A DNA stretch of 64,000 nt from Bacillota bacterium. Its GTDB lineage: Bacteria; Bacillota; Clostridia; Acetivibrionales; DSM-1351. The DNA lies in NCBI GenBank assembly GCA_023397905.1, contig JAEWSZ010000106.1, forward strand, positions 59,946 to 123,945, read 5' to 3'. Positions 17,858 to 26,789 of the stretch are shown here, in pieces; position 1 is the stretch's first letter; each line of letters starts with the position of its first letter. Below the pieces are notes generated by a model. It was not told the DNA's origin. It did no database searches and saw nothing but the letters and a program-made list of their open reading frames with translations. Both the position numbers and the translations under genes were made by a program.

Positions 17858-18979
17858 ATGAACATTTTTGACATTAAGCAAAATAATCTTAAAAAGATAT
17901 ATTTATATATACGTAAAAAGAGTCTGGCTACCAAGCAGGATATCAGCTATGATTTACAGCTGAGCCTTCCAACGGTCACAAAAAATCTGGAATACCTGGC
18001 GGAACTGGGACTGATAAGTTCCGACTGCAAGCTGGACAATAAATCCGGGGGCAGAAAGCCTGTTGCCTATTCCTATGTTGCCGATGCAAAAGTGGCAATC
18101 GGGCTGGATATTACAAAAAATCACATTAAAAGCATAATCATAGACCTGGACGGCAATGTCATCAAATATATTTATAAAAGAAAAGTCTACCGCCGGGATG
18201 ACGAATATTTAAAGCTCCTGGGACAGTCGGTGGAGACTATCATAGAAAGCGCCCAGCTGGACAGAAGCAAAATCCTGGGGGTGGGGATCGCCATGCCCGG
18301 ACTTATAAACCAGGAAAAGGGCTATGTGGTGGACGGCAGGGTTATAGACAATACGGGGATGAGCTGTGAAGACTTTTCAAAGTACATACCGTATCCAACA
18401 AAACTGATCCATGACTCAAACGCTTCGGGATTTTCTGAAATATGGATGTCGTCGGAAATACATAATGCTTTCTATATCAGTTTATGCAACAGTGTGGGCG
18501 GGTCTGTCCTGCTGAATGACAACGTGTATATGGGAGACGGGTTATTCAGCGGAGAAATAGGGCACCTGAATCTGATACCCGGCGGCGAACAGTGCTACTG
18601 CGGGCAAAAAGGCTGCTTTGACGCCTATTGCAATGCTGAGCGGCTTGCCAATTACGCCGACTGCGACCTGGAAATGTTTTTCAGCAGACTGGGGCAGGGC
18701 GATGAAAAATTGCGGAAGGTGTGGGACGAATACCTGGATTACCTGGCCGTGGCGGTAAGCGATATCAGAATGCTCTTTGGCTGCACCGTAATTCTGGGCG
18801 GATATGTAGGGCCCCACATGAAGGAGTACATGGATATTCTGCATAAAAAAGTAGACGCCAGAAGTCCCTTTGGAGAGGCGTCTTCCAGTTACCTGATACC
18901 CTGTAAGAACAAGATAGAATCAGTGGCAACCGGCGTTGCACTTTATTTCGTAGAAGAATTTTTTGCAAAATTGAGCTAA
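17858..18979 (+). CDS. ROK family transcriptional regulator (XylR/NagC-like)
   Basis: 373 residues. An N-terminal winged-helix domain (about residues 8-65, with LATKQDISYDLQLSLPTV) is followed by a sugar-kinase-like ROK domain. The zinc motif CYCGQKGC is complete, next to GEIGHLNLIPGG. It most likely represses the dehydrogenase-kinase-importer operon upstream and releases DNA when the pathway sugar or its phosphate is bound. The 13-bp repeats at 11496-11547 are candidate targets but do not look like a typical ROK palindrome, so this pairing is uncertain. Confidence 0.85.
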   Translation: MNIFDIKQNNLKKIYLYIRKKSLATKQDISYDLQLSLPTVTKNLEYLAELGLISSDCKLDNKSGGRKPVAYSYVADAKVAIGLDITKNHIKSIIIDLDGNVIKYIYKRKVYRRDDEYLKLLGQSVETIIESAQLDRSKILGVGIAMPGLINQEKGYVVDGRVIDNTGMSCEDFSKYIPYPTKLIHDSNASGFSEIWMSSEIHNAFYISLCNSVGGSVLLNDNVYMGDGLFSGEIGHLNLIPGGEQCYCGQKGCFDAYCNAERLANYADCDLEMFFSRLGQGDEKLRKVWDEYLDYLAVAVSDIRMLFGCTVILGGYVGPHMKEYMDILHKKVDARSPFGEASSSYLIPCKNKIESVATGVALYFVEEFFAKLS

Positions 18980-19042
18980 GGGTTGTACGGAAGATTGGGA
19001 ATCGAGAACATATATCCCATGACATACCGTGTTTATATCCGG

Positions 19043-19282
19043 TTATTTAAGTGTCAGGCTTTTGGCAATGTTTAGTGCGGTAGCGTCGTCAATATATTTT
19101 GAATCAAAATACAAGTCAATTGCCGATTTCTCGTCTTTTTTCAAATAATAGAAATGAATTGCATTTTTAACCGGAGTGTCTTTAGAGCTGTATATCATTT
19201 TCACCTGATAGGTTTCCGTAGGAAAATCGTCAAGCTTTTTAACATCATGGTCGCCGGAATGGTTGTAAGTATGTTTTTGTTT
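19043..19282 (-). pseudogene. 5'-truncated remnant of an unrecognised small gene
   Basis: On the minus strand an 80-codon frame runs from just after an in-frame TAG (19283-19285) to a TAA at 19043-19045. Its composition looks coding (YQVKMIYSSKDTPVKNAIH, then YLKKDEKSAIDLYFDSKYI), but it has no start codon with a ribosome site; the only ATG is about 30 codons in. A promoter-like TTGATG-N18-TATAAT lies right upstream (19303-19332). I read it as the 3' part of a decayed gene. No family is recognised. It fills most of the 385 bases between the ROK and sensor-kinase genes. Confidence 0.4.
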
Positions 19283-19302
19283 CTATTTCCAGATATAACT
19301 AA

Positions 19303-19332
19303 ATTATATCATCAGCCAAAACCATGCATCAA
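19303..19332 (-). promoter_or_regulatory. Minus-strand promoter-like sequence ahead of the remnant
   Basis: On the minus strand TTGATG (19327-19332) and a perfect TATAAT (19303-19308) are 18 bases apart. It lies between the end of the sensor-kinase gene and the truncated frame, and may be the surviving promoter of that lost gene. Confidence 0.4.
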
Positions 19333-19364
19333 CAGAAGGCGTTTTTGATTGCAGGTATTAGAGG

Positions 19365-21122
19365 TCACCGGGATGAATTTTCTATGGGGATTTTCAGATA
19401 AATAACCGTTCCCATGCCGTACCTGCTCCTGATCTTTATTCCGAATTCTTCTCCATAGCTTAGCTTTAACCTCTTATCCGTATTGTACAGGCCGATATGC
19501 TCGGAGTATTCCTCTCCGCTGCTGAGCTTTTCCCTGATCATGCTGAGCTTTTCAGCGGTGATACCAAGGCCGTTGTCAATAACTGCCACTCTTATATAGT
19601 CTTCGTGTATAATAAATTTTATCTTTATCAGGCTGGAGCCTTCCTTTTCCTTTATGCCGTGATAAATACTGTTTTCTATTAAAGGCTGGATCAGCAATTT
19701 TATCACATGATACTGCAGAACGGCGTCGTCATAATCCCACAGCACATTGAATTTATCCTCGTAGCGGAATTTTTGGATATTGATGTAGCTGATGGTGTGC
19801 TGTATTTCCTCCTCCAGGGTCACAGTCTGGTGAGGGCTGCTGAGAGAGTATTTGAGGATATCGGAGAGGTTGTCGATCATCCTGTTGACATTGTTGGGCT
19901 TCCCGATCAGGCTCAGATTTTCAATGCTTATTGTTGCCAGAGTATTAAAAAGAAAATGGGGGTTCAGTTGTGACTGTAGAGCTAAAAGCTCCAGGGCCTG
20001 AAATTTGTACTTCTTTTCTGACAGCTGCACCTTGAGGAAGCTTTGCTCAATAAAGGTTTTTAAGATATTGTGGATTATATATCCGTACTCGTCCTTTACC
20101 CGGTCGGGGAAAGGAGGAAGCGTTTTACCGCTTTCGGCGGAATCGATAATTGAAATTATATTGGAAATATGCCTGTAATTTTTACGGGTGAAGTAATAGG
20201 AAAGTATCAGCCCCAGGGCAAAGGATAAATTTAATAAAAGCACGGTGACAAAGTTGAGCTGGCGCGGAACCTGGTACAGAGCTCTCTGTGAGATGATGGA
20301 AATGTACTTCCAGCCATAGCGCTCCGATTTGAGCTGCGTTACCACGTAGGAGCCGCCGGAGGATTTATAGGTAAAAGATGATTCGGTATTCGCCTGGATT
20401 TTACTCAGGTCCACATTGTTAATGGCGTCAAGGTTCCTGTTGTTAAAAATAATGTGATTATTCTCGTCCACCACAAGTATGCTCTGCTCGGGGAAAATCG
20501 TAAGGCTGTTAATAAGCTTTTCGATATAGACCGGAGAGATATTCAGAATTATGGCGCCGTTTTTCTGATTGAGCCTTTGGTATATGGTGATCACCTTGGT
20601 GGTATTCTTTTCAAATTGATACTGCTTTATATTTCGTGGTTCTATCCACATATTGATATTGGGGTCCTTTTTTAAAAGGCTGTCATGCCAGGAATTGTCC
20701 AGAGAAGTGTTCAGAGTGGTAAGCCCTTCGGAAGACGATAAAAACCTTCCGTTGGGATTGTTTACATACAGATATATCGAGTGTACATAAGGCCTTGCAC
20801 TGGCAGGCGCGGAGATATAACCCTTTAAAAAATCCGTCAGGTTCACATTGTCAATGGAAAAGCTGGTGTTTGTCAAGGTGGAATCCAGTGTCTGGAAAGC
20901 CACGCTGTTATACTCAAAAAGCAGATTGATGGTATCCATTTCGCCCAGCATGAGCTCAACGTTTTCCTGCACCTGCTTTAAAAGGTTTACGTTATTGTTG
21001 TTTATGTCTCTTTTCACAAAATTCTCGGTGATTACACTGGATAAGGACCCGAGTATGAGAATAGGGATGAGAAGAGGAAGCAAAAAGAATGAGAGATTTT
21101 TGTAGAAAAAATTTTTGCGCAT
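19365..21122 (-). CDS. Sensor histidine kinase, YesM type
   Basis: 585 residues. A first membrane segment (about residues 10-30) is followed by an extracellular sensor region of some 250 residues, a second membrane segment near 285-305 and a HAMP-like linker. The phospho-acceptor region is LQSQLNPHFLFNTLATIS, the His_kinase domain of LytS/YesM sensors. The ATPase part shows IQPLIENSIYHGIK and DNGLGI. The gene lies 13 bases after the response-regulator gene in the same operon and is divergent from the importer at 22139, which the pair probably switches on in response to an extracellular oligosaccharide or its loaded binding protein. Confidence 0.9.
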   Translation of the reverse strand: MRKNFFYKNLSFFLLPLLIPILILGSLSSVITENFVKRDINNNNVNLLKQVQENVELMLGEMDTINLLFEYNSVAFQTLDSTLTNTSFSIDNVNLTDFLKGYISAPASARPYVHSIYLYVNNPNGRFLSSSEGLTTLNTSLDNSWHDSLLKKDPNINMWIEPRNIKQYQFEKNTTKVITIYQRLNQKNGAIILNISPVYIEKLINSLTIFPEQSILVVDENNHIIFNNRNLDAINNVDLSKIQANTESSFTYKSSGGSYVVTQLKSERYGWKYISIISQRALYQVPRQLNFVTVLLLNLSFALGLILSYYFTRKNYRHISNIISIIDSAESGKTLPPFPDRVKDEYGYIIHNILKTFIEQSFLKVQLSEKKYKFQALELLALQSQLNPHFLFNTLATISIENLSLIGKPNNVNRMIDNLSDILKYSLSSPHQTVTLEEEIQHTISYINIQKFRYEDKFNVLWDYDDAVLQYHVIKLLIQPLIENSIYHGIKEKEGSSLIKIKFIIHEDYIRVAVIDNGLGITAEKLSMIREKLSSGEEYSEHIGLYNTDKRLKLSYGEEFGIKIRSRYGMGTVIYLKIPIENSSR

Positions 21123-21135
21123 ATAAACCAGACCT

Positions 21136-21909
21136 CTACAAGTTATTTATAATAAAGGTATCGCGGTATTCCTTTGGTGTCTTGCCAAAATACTTTTTAA
21201 AGCTTCTTGAAAAGTTTTTGGGATTTTCATAGCCGACCAGACTGCTTACTTCGTAGGTCTTGTAAGTTACTTCCTTTAAAAACTCGGCGGCTTTTTCCAT
21301 TTTGCAGGAGGTAACGTAATCTGAAAAATTCAAGCCGGTTTTTCTTTTGAAAAATTTGCTCAGGTAAAATAAATCCATGTTTACCAGCTTGGCCATCTGC
21401 TCTAAAGTGACTGTATTGTAATTATGCCTTACATAAGATTTGATGGTTAAAATAATCTTATCGTGTATTCCGGCGCCCTCATAGACTTCATCAATGCTGG
21501 CGGCGCCTTCGCTTGCATCCGAATAGGCAAGCTCCTCGTCCAGCTCCTCTTTTAACGAGGTGAAAACTTCAATCAGCTCTTCATACTTGATGGGTTTGGT
21601 AATATAGCTTTTTACGCCATAGGATACCGCCTTCTGCGCAAATCCGAATTCCTTGTAGCCGCTTAAAAACAATACCTTTATTTTGGATTTTTGCATGTGG
21701 AGCTCTTTGGCAAGCTCGAGGCCTGTCATAACGGGCATTTGAATATCCGAAAAAATAACGTCCACAGGATTGTTTTTCAAATATTCCAGCGCAAACTTAC
21801 CGTTGCTTGCTTCGGCAACGATCTTAAATCCGAGAGTATCCCATGGGAAACACGTACAAATACCCTTTCTGAGTTTAGGCTCGTCCTCAACAATCAAAAG
21901 TTTATACAT
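21136..21909 (-). CDS. Response regulator with AraC-type DNA-binding domain, YesN type
   Basis: 257 residues. The receiver domain has the acidic pocket (VEDEP), the phospho-acceptor Asp in DVIFSDIQMP near residue 55, and Lys in YITKPIKYEEL near 105. After a linker, an AraC-type double helix-turn-helix spans about residues 155-255 and ends YFGKTPKEYRDTF. It is shorter than many YesN proteins because the linker is short. It is encoded first in the operon with its sensor kinase and lies 229 bases from the divergent importer operon, its probable target. Confidence 0.9.
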   Translation of the reverse strand: MYKLLIVEDEPKLRKGICTCFPWDTLGFKIVAEASNGKFALEYLKNNPVDVIFSDIQMPVMTGLELAKELHMQKSKIKVLFLSGYKEFGFAQKAVSYGVKSYITKPIKYEELIEVFTSLKEELDEELAYSDASEGAASIDEVYEGAGIHDKIILTIKSYVRHNYNTVTLEQMAKLVNMDLFYLSKFFKRKTGLNFSDYVTSCKMEKAAEFLKEVTYKTYEVSSLVGYENPKNFSRSFKKYFGKTPKEYRDTFIINNL

Positions 21910-22138
21910 GAAAACACATCCTTTGTCAAATAAGAATATTGAAAAAATTGTGTTTGTATACCGTAGTATTAATATAGTAGCACATTTTCTGTTTTATCCA
22001 CAAGGGAAATAGCCCCATATTCCAAAGAGGACAAAAAATGCAACCGTTTCACAAGTTACAGCTATGTTTTTATGTCCGATTTCTTTTTATACTTATTTAG
22101 TAAGCAGGATAAAATATATTTTAACAGGAGGAATATAA

Positions 22139-23491
22139 ATGAAGAAAAGTCTTAAGATCCTAAGTGCCATCTGTATGGCTGCACTGATCTCCACCACCTT
22201 TATTGCGTGCGGGCAGGAAGCCGGAAATGGCCAGGGGCAGACAACGTCGTCAGGAACATCGGCATCCACATCGGCTGAGGGCAAGCCTGTAACACTGAGA
22301 TTTTTATGGTGGGGGTCGGATGACCGTCATCAGGCTACACTTGATGCGATTGCCCTGTACAAGCAAAAAGCGCCAAATGTTACGATCGAAGGCGAATACC
22401 AGGGCTTTGACGGATATCAGCAGAAGCTGAACACACAGCTGGCCAGCGGAGCCGCACCGGATATAATTCAAAATGACTCGCCCTGGATGTATGATTACGC
22501 AGCCAGAGACGTATATGTTGATCTGGCCCAGCAGTCTGAAATCGACACAAGCACCTTTGATGCAAATTTCCTGAAAAACAATTGCGAATTCAGCGGCAAG
22601 CTTATAGGATTGCCCACCGGTATTTCAGGGCGTACATTGATCGTAAACAAAACTCTTGCCGATAAAGCCGGGGTTTCAATCCAATCAAACATGAGCTGGG
22701 ACGACCTTATCACCCAGGCTAAAAAATTGAAAGCATACAATAAAGATTATTATCTGTTAAATACAAATGTAGGCGTAAATGTTATCCAGGTAATGGGAAT
22801 AGTAAAGCAGAGGACCGGCAACCAGTTTATCAAGGATGATTATACCCTTGGATTTACAAAAGACGATATGGCTTATGCTCTTACCTGGCTGAAGGACGCC
22901 TTTGCGGCAGGAGTATTCCAGCCCATATCCGAATCTTCGTTATTTGCCGATATGAACCAGAACCCCAAATGGATCAATTCTGAGTTTGTAGCTACCGAGG
23001 ACTGGAGCAGCGGCGTTATAAAATACCAGGGAATCCTTCCTAAGGATACTGAGGCTGCAATTGCCGGACCTGCGGTGCTGCCGGACGGAAAAGACGGAGC
23101 CGCCATTGTCAGGCCTTCACAGCAGCTCAGCGTCAACAAGAAGTCGGCAAGTGTGGAAGAATCCAGCAAGTTTTTAAACTGGTTCCTCAATGATGGGGAA
23201 GCCGCAGTCATATTGAAGGACGTCAGAGCGGTGCCCGCTTCTGAAACAGCCAGAAAAGCCGCAGGAGACGCCGGAAAAATTGATAAAAATGTTATTGCCG
23301 CAGTAGAATTGGCTCAAAAAAATACCCAGGTGACAGACAATGCTCCGTCATCCAATACTCAAATCACAGATATAGTAAAAGATGTACTGCAAAAATTATT
23401 ATTTGACAAAGCAACTGTAGATCAGGCTTCAACAGAAGTTATCACACGTCTGGAAGACAAACTCGCAGAATTGAAGAGCGCACAGAAGTAA
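22139..23491 (+). CDS. CUT1 sugar-binding lipoprotein
   Basis: 450 residues. The signal peptide has lipobox IAC (cysteine about residue 24), then a Gly/Ser/Thr linker and a family 1 solute-binding fold beginning TLRFLWWGSDDRHQATLDAI. The block SGAAPDIIQNDSPWMYDYA is typical of oligosaccharide-binding proteins. It sits between the divergent two-component genes and two permeases, and should capture an oligosaccharide at the cell surface. RBS AACAGGAGG is directly upstream. No ATPase is encoded in the operon; CUT1 systems of Bacillota usually share an MsmX-type ATPase encoded elsewhere. Confidence 0.9.
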   Translation: MKKSLKILSAICMAALISTTFIACGQEAGNGQGQTTSSGTSASTSAEGKPVTLRFLWWGSDDRHQATLDAIALYKQKAPNVTIEGEYQGFDGYQQKLNTQLASGAAPDIIQNDSPWMYDYAARDVYVDLAQQSEIDTSTFDANFLKNNCEFSGKLIGLPTGISGRTLIVNKTLADKAGVSIQSNMSWDDLITQAKKLKAYNKDYYLLNTNVGVNVIQVMGIVKQRTGNQFIKDDYTLGFTKDDMAYALTWLKDAFAAGVFQPISESSLFADMNQNPKWINSEFVATEDWSSGVIKYQGILPKDTEAAIAGPAVLPDGKDGAAIVRPSQQLSVNKKSASVEESSKFLNWFLNDGEAAVILKDVRAVPASETARKAAGDAGKIDKNVIAAVELAQKNTQVTDNAPSSNTQITDIVKDVLQKLLFDKATVDQASTEVITRLEDKLAELKSAQK

Positions 23492-23504
23492 CAGAACTTA
23501 AACC

Positions 23505-23540
23505 CCGCAATGCCGCCGGAATAAAGCGGCGGCATTGCGG
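23505..23540 (+). other. Intra-operon stem-loop after the binding-protein gene
   Basis: CCGCAATGCCGCC (23505-23517) pairs perfectly over 13 bases with GGCGGCATTGCGG (23528-23540). No T-run follows. Like the hairpin at 15178-15206 it separates a highly needed binding-protein gene from its permeases. Confidence 0.7.
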
Positions 23541-23576
23541 TTCAACCTAAAAATCAGTGAATCAGGGGTGCTAGCC

Positions 23577-24488
23577 GTGGGGAAATCTTTAACCGTTAAA
23601 AAAGGAGAAAAACACCAATATATTGGTTTGTTATATATTTTACCGTGGATCATAGGGTTTATTATATTTCAGCTCTATCCTTTTATAAGTTCGTTTATCT
23701 ATTCTTTTACGAATTTTGATATGATGACTAAACCCAACTTTGTGGGCGTTGAGAATTATGTCAAAATATTTACAAAAGACGCAGATTTTTATCAATCGCT
23801 GAAAGTCACGCTTATCTACACAATACTGGCTGTGCCCACAAGATTGGCATTTGCACTGCTTGTGGCCGTCATTCTCAGCGCAAAGCTGAGAGCCATCAAT
23901 TTCTTCAGAACGGTTTATTATCTCCCGTCCATTATGGGCGGAAGCGTGGCGGTTTCAATATTATGGAAATTCCTTTTCATGAAGGACGGCGTTGTAAACC
24001 ACATGCTGTCATATGTGCACATAAAGCCCATTGAGTGGCTGGGAAGCCCTAAATTGGCCCTTTACACCCTGGGACTTTTGTCAGTATGGCAATTCGGCTC
24101 TTCCATGGTAATATTTCTGGCCGGATTGAAGCAGATACCGGGAGAGCTGTACGAAGCGGGAAAGGTGGACGGAGCTTCAAAGATACGCATGTTCTTTTCC
24201 GTGACCATACCAATGCTCACTCCGATAATTTTCTTCAACCTGGTAATGCAGATGGTGAACGCGTTCCAGGAGTTCACGGGAGCATTTATAGTCACAAATC
24301 ACGGCGATCCCATGAAGTCCACGTATTTGTACGCATTGAAGCTGTACGACGAAGCCTTTGTATATTTTAAAATGGGATATGCTTCCGCGCTTTCCTGGAT
24401 ACTGTTTATTATTATCATGGCTGCAACGGCTCTAATATTTAAAACCGCCAACAGCTGGGTTTACTATGAAGATGAAGGTAAAGGCTAG
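23577..24488 (+). CDS. CUT1 sugar ABC transporter permease, MalF-like
   Basis: 303 residues with six membrane segments. The first segment carries the YIGLLYILPWIIGF pattern common to this family, and the ATPase-docking EAA loop is EAGKVDGASKIRMFFSVTIP near residue 195. I placed the start at GTG 23577, behind AGGGG at 23564-23568. A TTG at 23535 in the same frame lies in the stem of the preceding hairpin and is rejected; GTG 23568 is the other candidate. It pairs with the permease at 24512. Confidence 0.87.
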   Translation: MGKSLTVKKGEKHQYIGLLYILPWIIGFIIFQLYPFISSFIYSFTNFDMMTKPNFVGVENYVKIFTKDADFYQSLKVTLIYTILAVPTRLAFALLVAVILSAKLRAINFFRTVYYLPSIMGGSVAVSILWKFLFMKDGVVNHMLSYVHIKPIEWLGSPKLALYTLGLLSVWQFGSSMVIFLAGLKQIPGELYEAGKVDGASKIRMFFSVTIPMLTPIIFFNLVMQMVNAFQEFTGAFIVTNHGDPMKSTYLYALKLYDEAFVYFKMGYASALSWILFIIIMAATALIFKTANSWVYYEDEGKG

Positions 24489-24511
24489 AGCGAAGAGAAA
24501 GGGATAGAATA

Positions 24512-25348
24512 ATGGAAAAAAAGTTCGGTAATTTATTTTTATATTTGATTTTGATCATATTCGGAATAATCATGGTATACCCTTTGATATGGCTGTTTTC
24601 CGCTTCATTCAAGCCCAATAACGAAATATTCGGTTCATTGACCCTGATTCCAAAGGAAGTTATATGGGATTCCTATGCCAAGGGCTGGAGGGGAACGGGA
24701 CAATTCGGTTTCAGCCTGTTTTTCCTGAATTCCTTCAAGCTGGTGGTTCCCACAGTGGCGTTCACCATTATTTCAAGCGCATTTGTGGCATATGGCTTTA
24801 CAAGGTTCAAGTTTCCGTTTAAGAATTTATTGTTCGGCCTTGTAATTTCCACACTCATGCTGCCTCAGGCTGTTATTCTGATACCAAGGTATATTTTGTT
24901 TAAAAATCTCAGCTGGGTGGATACCTACAATCCGTTTATCGTACCTTCAATATTTGCGGGTTCACCATTTTTCATCTTTATGATGGTCCAGTTTCTAAGG
25001 GGAATTCCCCGTGAACTGGATGAATCGGCAAAAATCGACGGATGCAACTCCTTTATGATACTGGTGAGGATTTTAATGCCGCTGTCAAAGCCCGCGCTTT
25101 TTTCTGTGGGGATATTCCAGTTTATATGGACCTGGAACGATTTCTTCAACTCCATAATTTTTATAAACAGTGTGAAAAAGTTCACTGTTTCGCTGGGCCT
25201 GAGAATGTCGCTGGACGTATCGTCACCCACATCATGGAACCAGATTCTGGCCATGTCCATTGTGGCAATAGCGCCGTGTATTTTAATATTCTTCTTTGCG
25301 CAGAAATACTTTGTAGAAGGCATCGCAACATCGGGATTGAAAGGATAA
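24512..25348 (+). CDS. CUT1 sugar ABC transporter permease, MalG-like
   Basis: 278 residues with six membrane segments; the N-terminal MVYPLIWLFSASFKP and the EAA loop ESAKIDGCNSFMILVRILMP near residue 175 identify the MalG-type half of a CUT1 importer. The C-terminal QKYFVEGIATSGLKG is the usual end of the family. It follows the first permease by 23 bases and precedes the URO-D-family gene by 21 bases, consistent with a four-gene operon. Confidence 0.9.
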   Translation: MEKKFGNLFLYLILIIFGIIMVYPLIWLFSASFKPNNEIFGSLTLIPKEVIWDSYAKGWRGTGQFGFSLFFLNSFKLVVPTVAFTIISSAFVAYGFTRFKFPFKNLLFGLVISTLMLPQAVILIPRYILFKNLSWVDTYNPFIVPSIFAGSPFFIFMMVQFLRGIPRELDESAKIDGCNSFMILVRILMPLSKPALFSVGIFQFIWTWNDFFNSIIFINSVKKFTVSLGLRMSLDVSSPTSWNQILAMSIVAIAPCILIFFFAQKYFVEGIATSGLKG

Positions 25349-25369
25349 TGGGAATAGGGGGAACAGAAA

Positions 25370-26509
25370 ATGAATTCTAAAGAGCGAGTTATCAAAACGA
25401 TTAACCACCAGGAGCCGGACAGGGTGCCGGTGGGAGAATGGGGTATAGATCATGACCATGTAAGCAGGATCATAGGGCATCACACCTACTGGAGGAACCG
25501 CAAGGATACAACCCTCGCCCTGTGGGAAGGCAGGCGGGATGAAGTTGTTGACAGTATGAAGCACGACCTGGTGGAACTGGTGGAGAAGCTGGACTATGAC
25601 ATCCTGGTAGTGGAGCTGGTTCCGCCAAAGGGCTATAAACCCTCCGATCCGCCTAAGAAAACCGGTGACGGGGTATGGCAGGATTCCAAAGGAAATATTT
25701 ATAAATACGCCGCAAGCAACGATTCGATTATGTGCATATCCCACTCCGAGGGGAAAGAAGAATTGACGGAGGAGGACATTGCCGCCGCAGGCAAAAATAT
25801 CCCTGCGGACGATTCCGTATTTGAGCTCATAGACTTTATCGGGGATAAATACGGAGATGAAAAGGCGGTCCTGTGCAGGAGCCTTGACGTATACAGCGTC
25901 TTGCTTGAGCCCTTCGGAGGGGATTTTAACCACCAGCTGATCCTTTCCACCATTGCCCCTGACGAAGTCAAGAGGATGTACCAGAACGGACTGGAATTTA
26001 ACCGCAGGATCATCGAGCACTGTGCAAAGCACAAGGTGCTTATCGGCATGCAGGGCAACGATTTCGGCATGAACAGCGGGTGTATACTTTCCCCTGCAAC
26101 CATCAGAGAGGTTTACCTGCCCTTCATACGCATGGTAAATGAGGAACAGGAAAAGAACGGGATGATTCCTTTCTTCCACTGCTGCGGCAAGATATGGGAC
26201 ATAATGGATGATTTTGTTTCCGCCGGCTACAAGGGCTATCAATCCATCCAGGCCACGGCGGGAATGGACACCAGAAGGGTAAAGGAAAAGTACGGAAAAG
26301 ACCTGACCCTGTGGACCGGCATACAGTGTGAAACCCTGGTGGCCGGAACCATGGAAGAGGCGGAAAAGGAAGTCCGGGAAGGCCTGGGTTATCTCATGCC
26401 GGGCGGCGGATTTATATTTGGCTCCACCAATTCGGTACAATACGGGGCAAAAACAGATAACTATCTGAAAGCCCTTGACATTGTGAGAAAAGAAGGAGTT
26501 TACAGGTAA
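25370..26509 (+). CDS. Uroporphyrinogen decarboxylase (URO-D) family protein
   Basis: 379 residues. It begins with the family N-terminal pattern (SKERVIKTINHQEPDRVPVG) and ends with the GGGFIFGSTNSVQYG barrel strand. The stretch FHCCGKIWDIM resembles the HxCG zinc motif of corrinoid methyltransferases (MtaA/MtbA type) rather than true HemE, and the HemE substrate-binding N-terminal motif is altered. Such genes recur at the end of sugar ABC operons in gut Clostridia, where their role is not established. A methyl transfer to or from a corrinoid or a methylated sugar is a possible function; I cannot decide it. Confidence 0.8.
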   Translation: MNSKERVIKTINHQEPDRVPVGEWGIDHDHVSRIIGHHTYWRNRKDTTLALWEGRRDEVVDSMKHDLVELVEKLDYDILVVELVPPKGYKPSDPPKKTGDGVWQDSKGNIYKYAASNDSIMCISHSEGKEELTEEDIAAAGKNIPADDSVFELIDFIGDKYGDEKAVLCRSLDVYSVLLEPFGGDFNHQLILSTIAPDEVKRMYQNGLEFNRRIIEHCAKHKVLIGMQGNDFGMNSGCILSPATIREVYLPFIRMVNEEQEKNGMIPFFHCCGKIWDIMDDFVSAGYKGYQSIQATAGMDTRRVKEKYGKDLTLWTGIQCETLVAGTMEEAEKEVREGLGYLMPGGGFIFGSTNSVQYGAKTDNYLKALDIVRKEGVYR

Positions 26510-26546
26510 CATATAATAGAAAAAATATCGTGCTTCACATAAGTTG

Positions 26547-26592
26547 CAAAAGCCAATTACTATGGTCTGAAAGCTATAGTAATTGGCTTTTT
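26547..26592 (+). terminator. Terminator of the CUT1/URO-D operon; copy A of a small palindromic repeat
   Basis: AAAAGCCAATTACTAT (26548-26563) pairs over 16 bases with ATAGTAATTGGCTTTT (26576-26591) and ends in T residues, forming an intrinsic terminator. The same AARYCMATTRC ends recur at 33632-33681, 38955-39086 and 46127-46172, so it belongs to an interspersed repeat family that also serves here as a terminator. Confidence 0.75.
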
Positions 26593-26699
26593 ACATATAT
26601 GGGATTTAATTTATTTTGCGGTACTCACTTTTATGTTTTGAGGGTTATAACAAGACAATTTTGGAATGCGCGTTCTAATTACGTGCGTAAATATATTTA

Positions 26700-26728
26700 T
26701 TGACAATTAGAATTAAGGTTATTATAAT
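26700..26728 (+). promoter_or_regulatory. Consensus sigma-A promoter of the flavodoxin gene
   Basis: A perfect TTGACA (26700-26705) and a perfect TATAAT (26723-26728) have 17 bases between them, about 60 bases before the flavodoxin start. I do not see the AGTTAGA palindrome of the neighbouring genes at this promoter. Confidence 0.75.
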
Positions 26729-26789
26729 TATTATTGGAATAAACATTCCGAAAATTAAAAAGAAAATTAATATGGATGGATAAAATGTT

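Noticed and set aside
23535..23576. TTG start for the CUT1 permease inside the hairpin
   Set aside because: It would place the start in the stem of the 23505-23540 hairpin without a ribosome site; GTG 23577 has AGGGG at proper distance.
25283..26512. A 409-codon open frame on the minus strand opposite the URO-D-family gene
   Set aside because: It mirrors the real gene almost end to end, has no recognisable protein features and no ribosome site; the plus-strand frame matches a known family over its full length.
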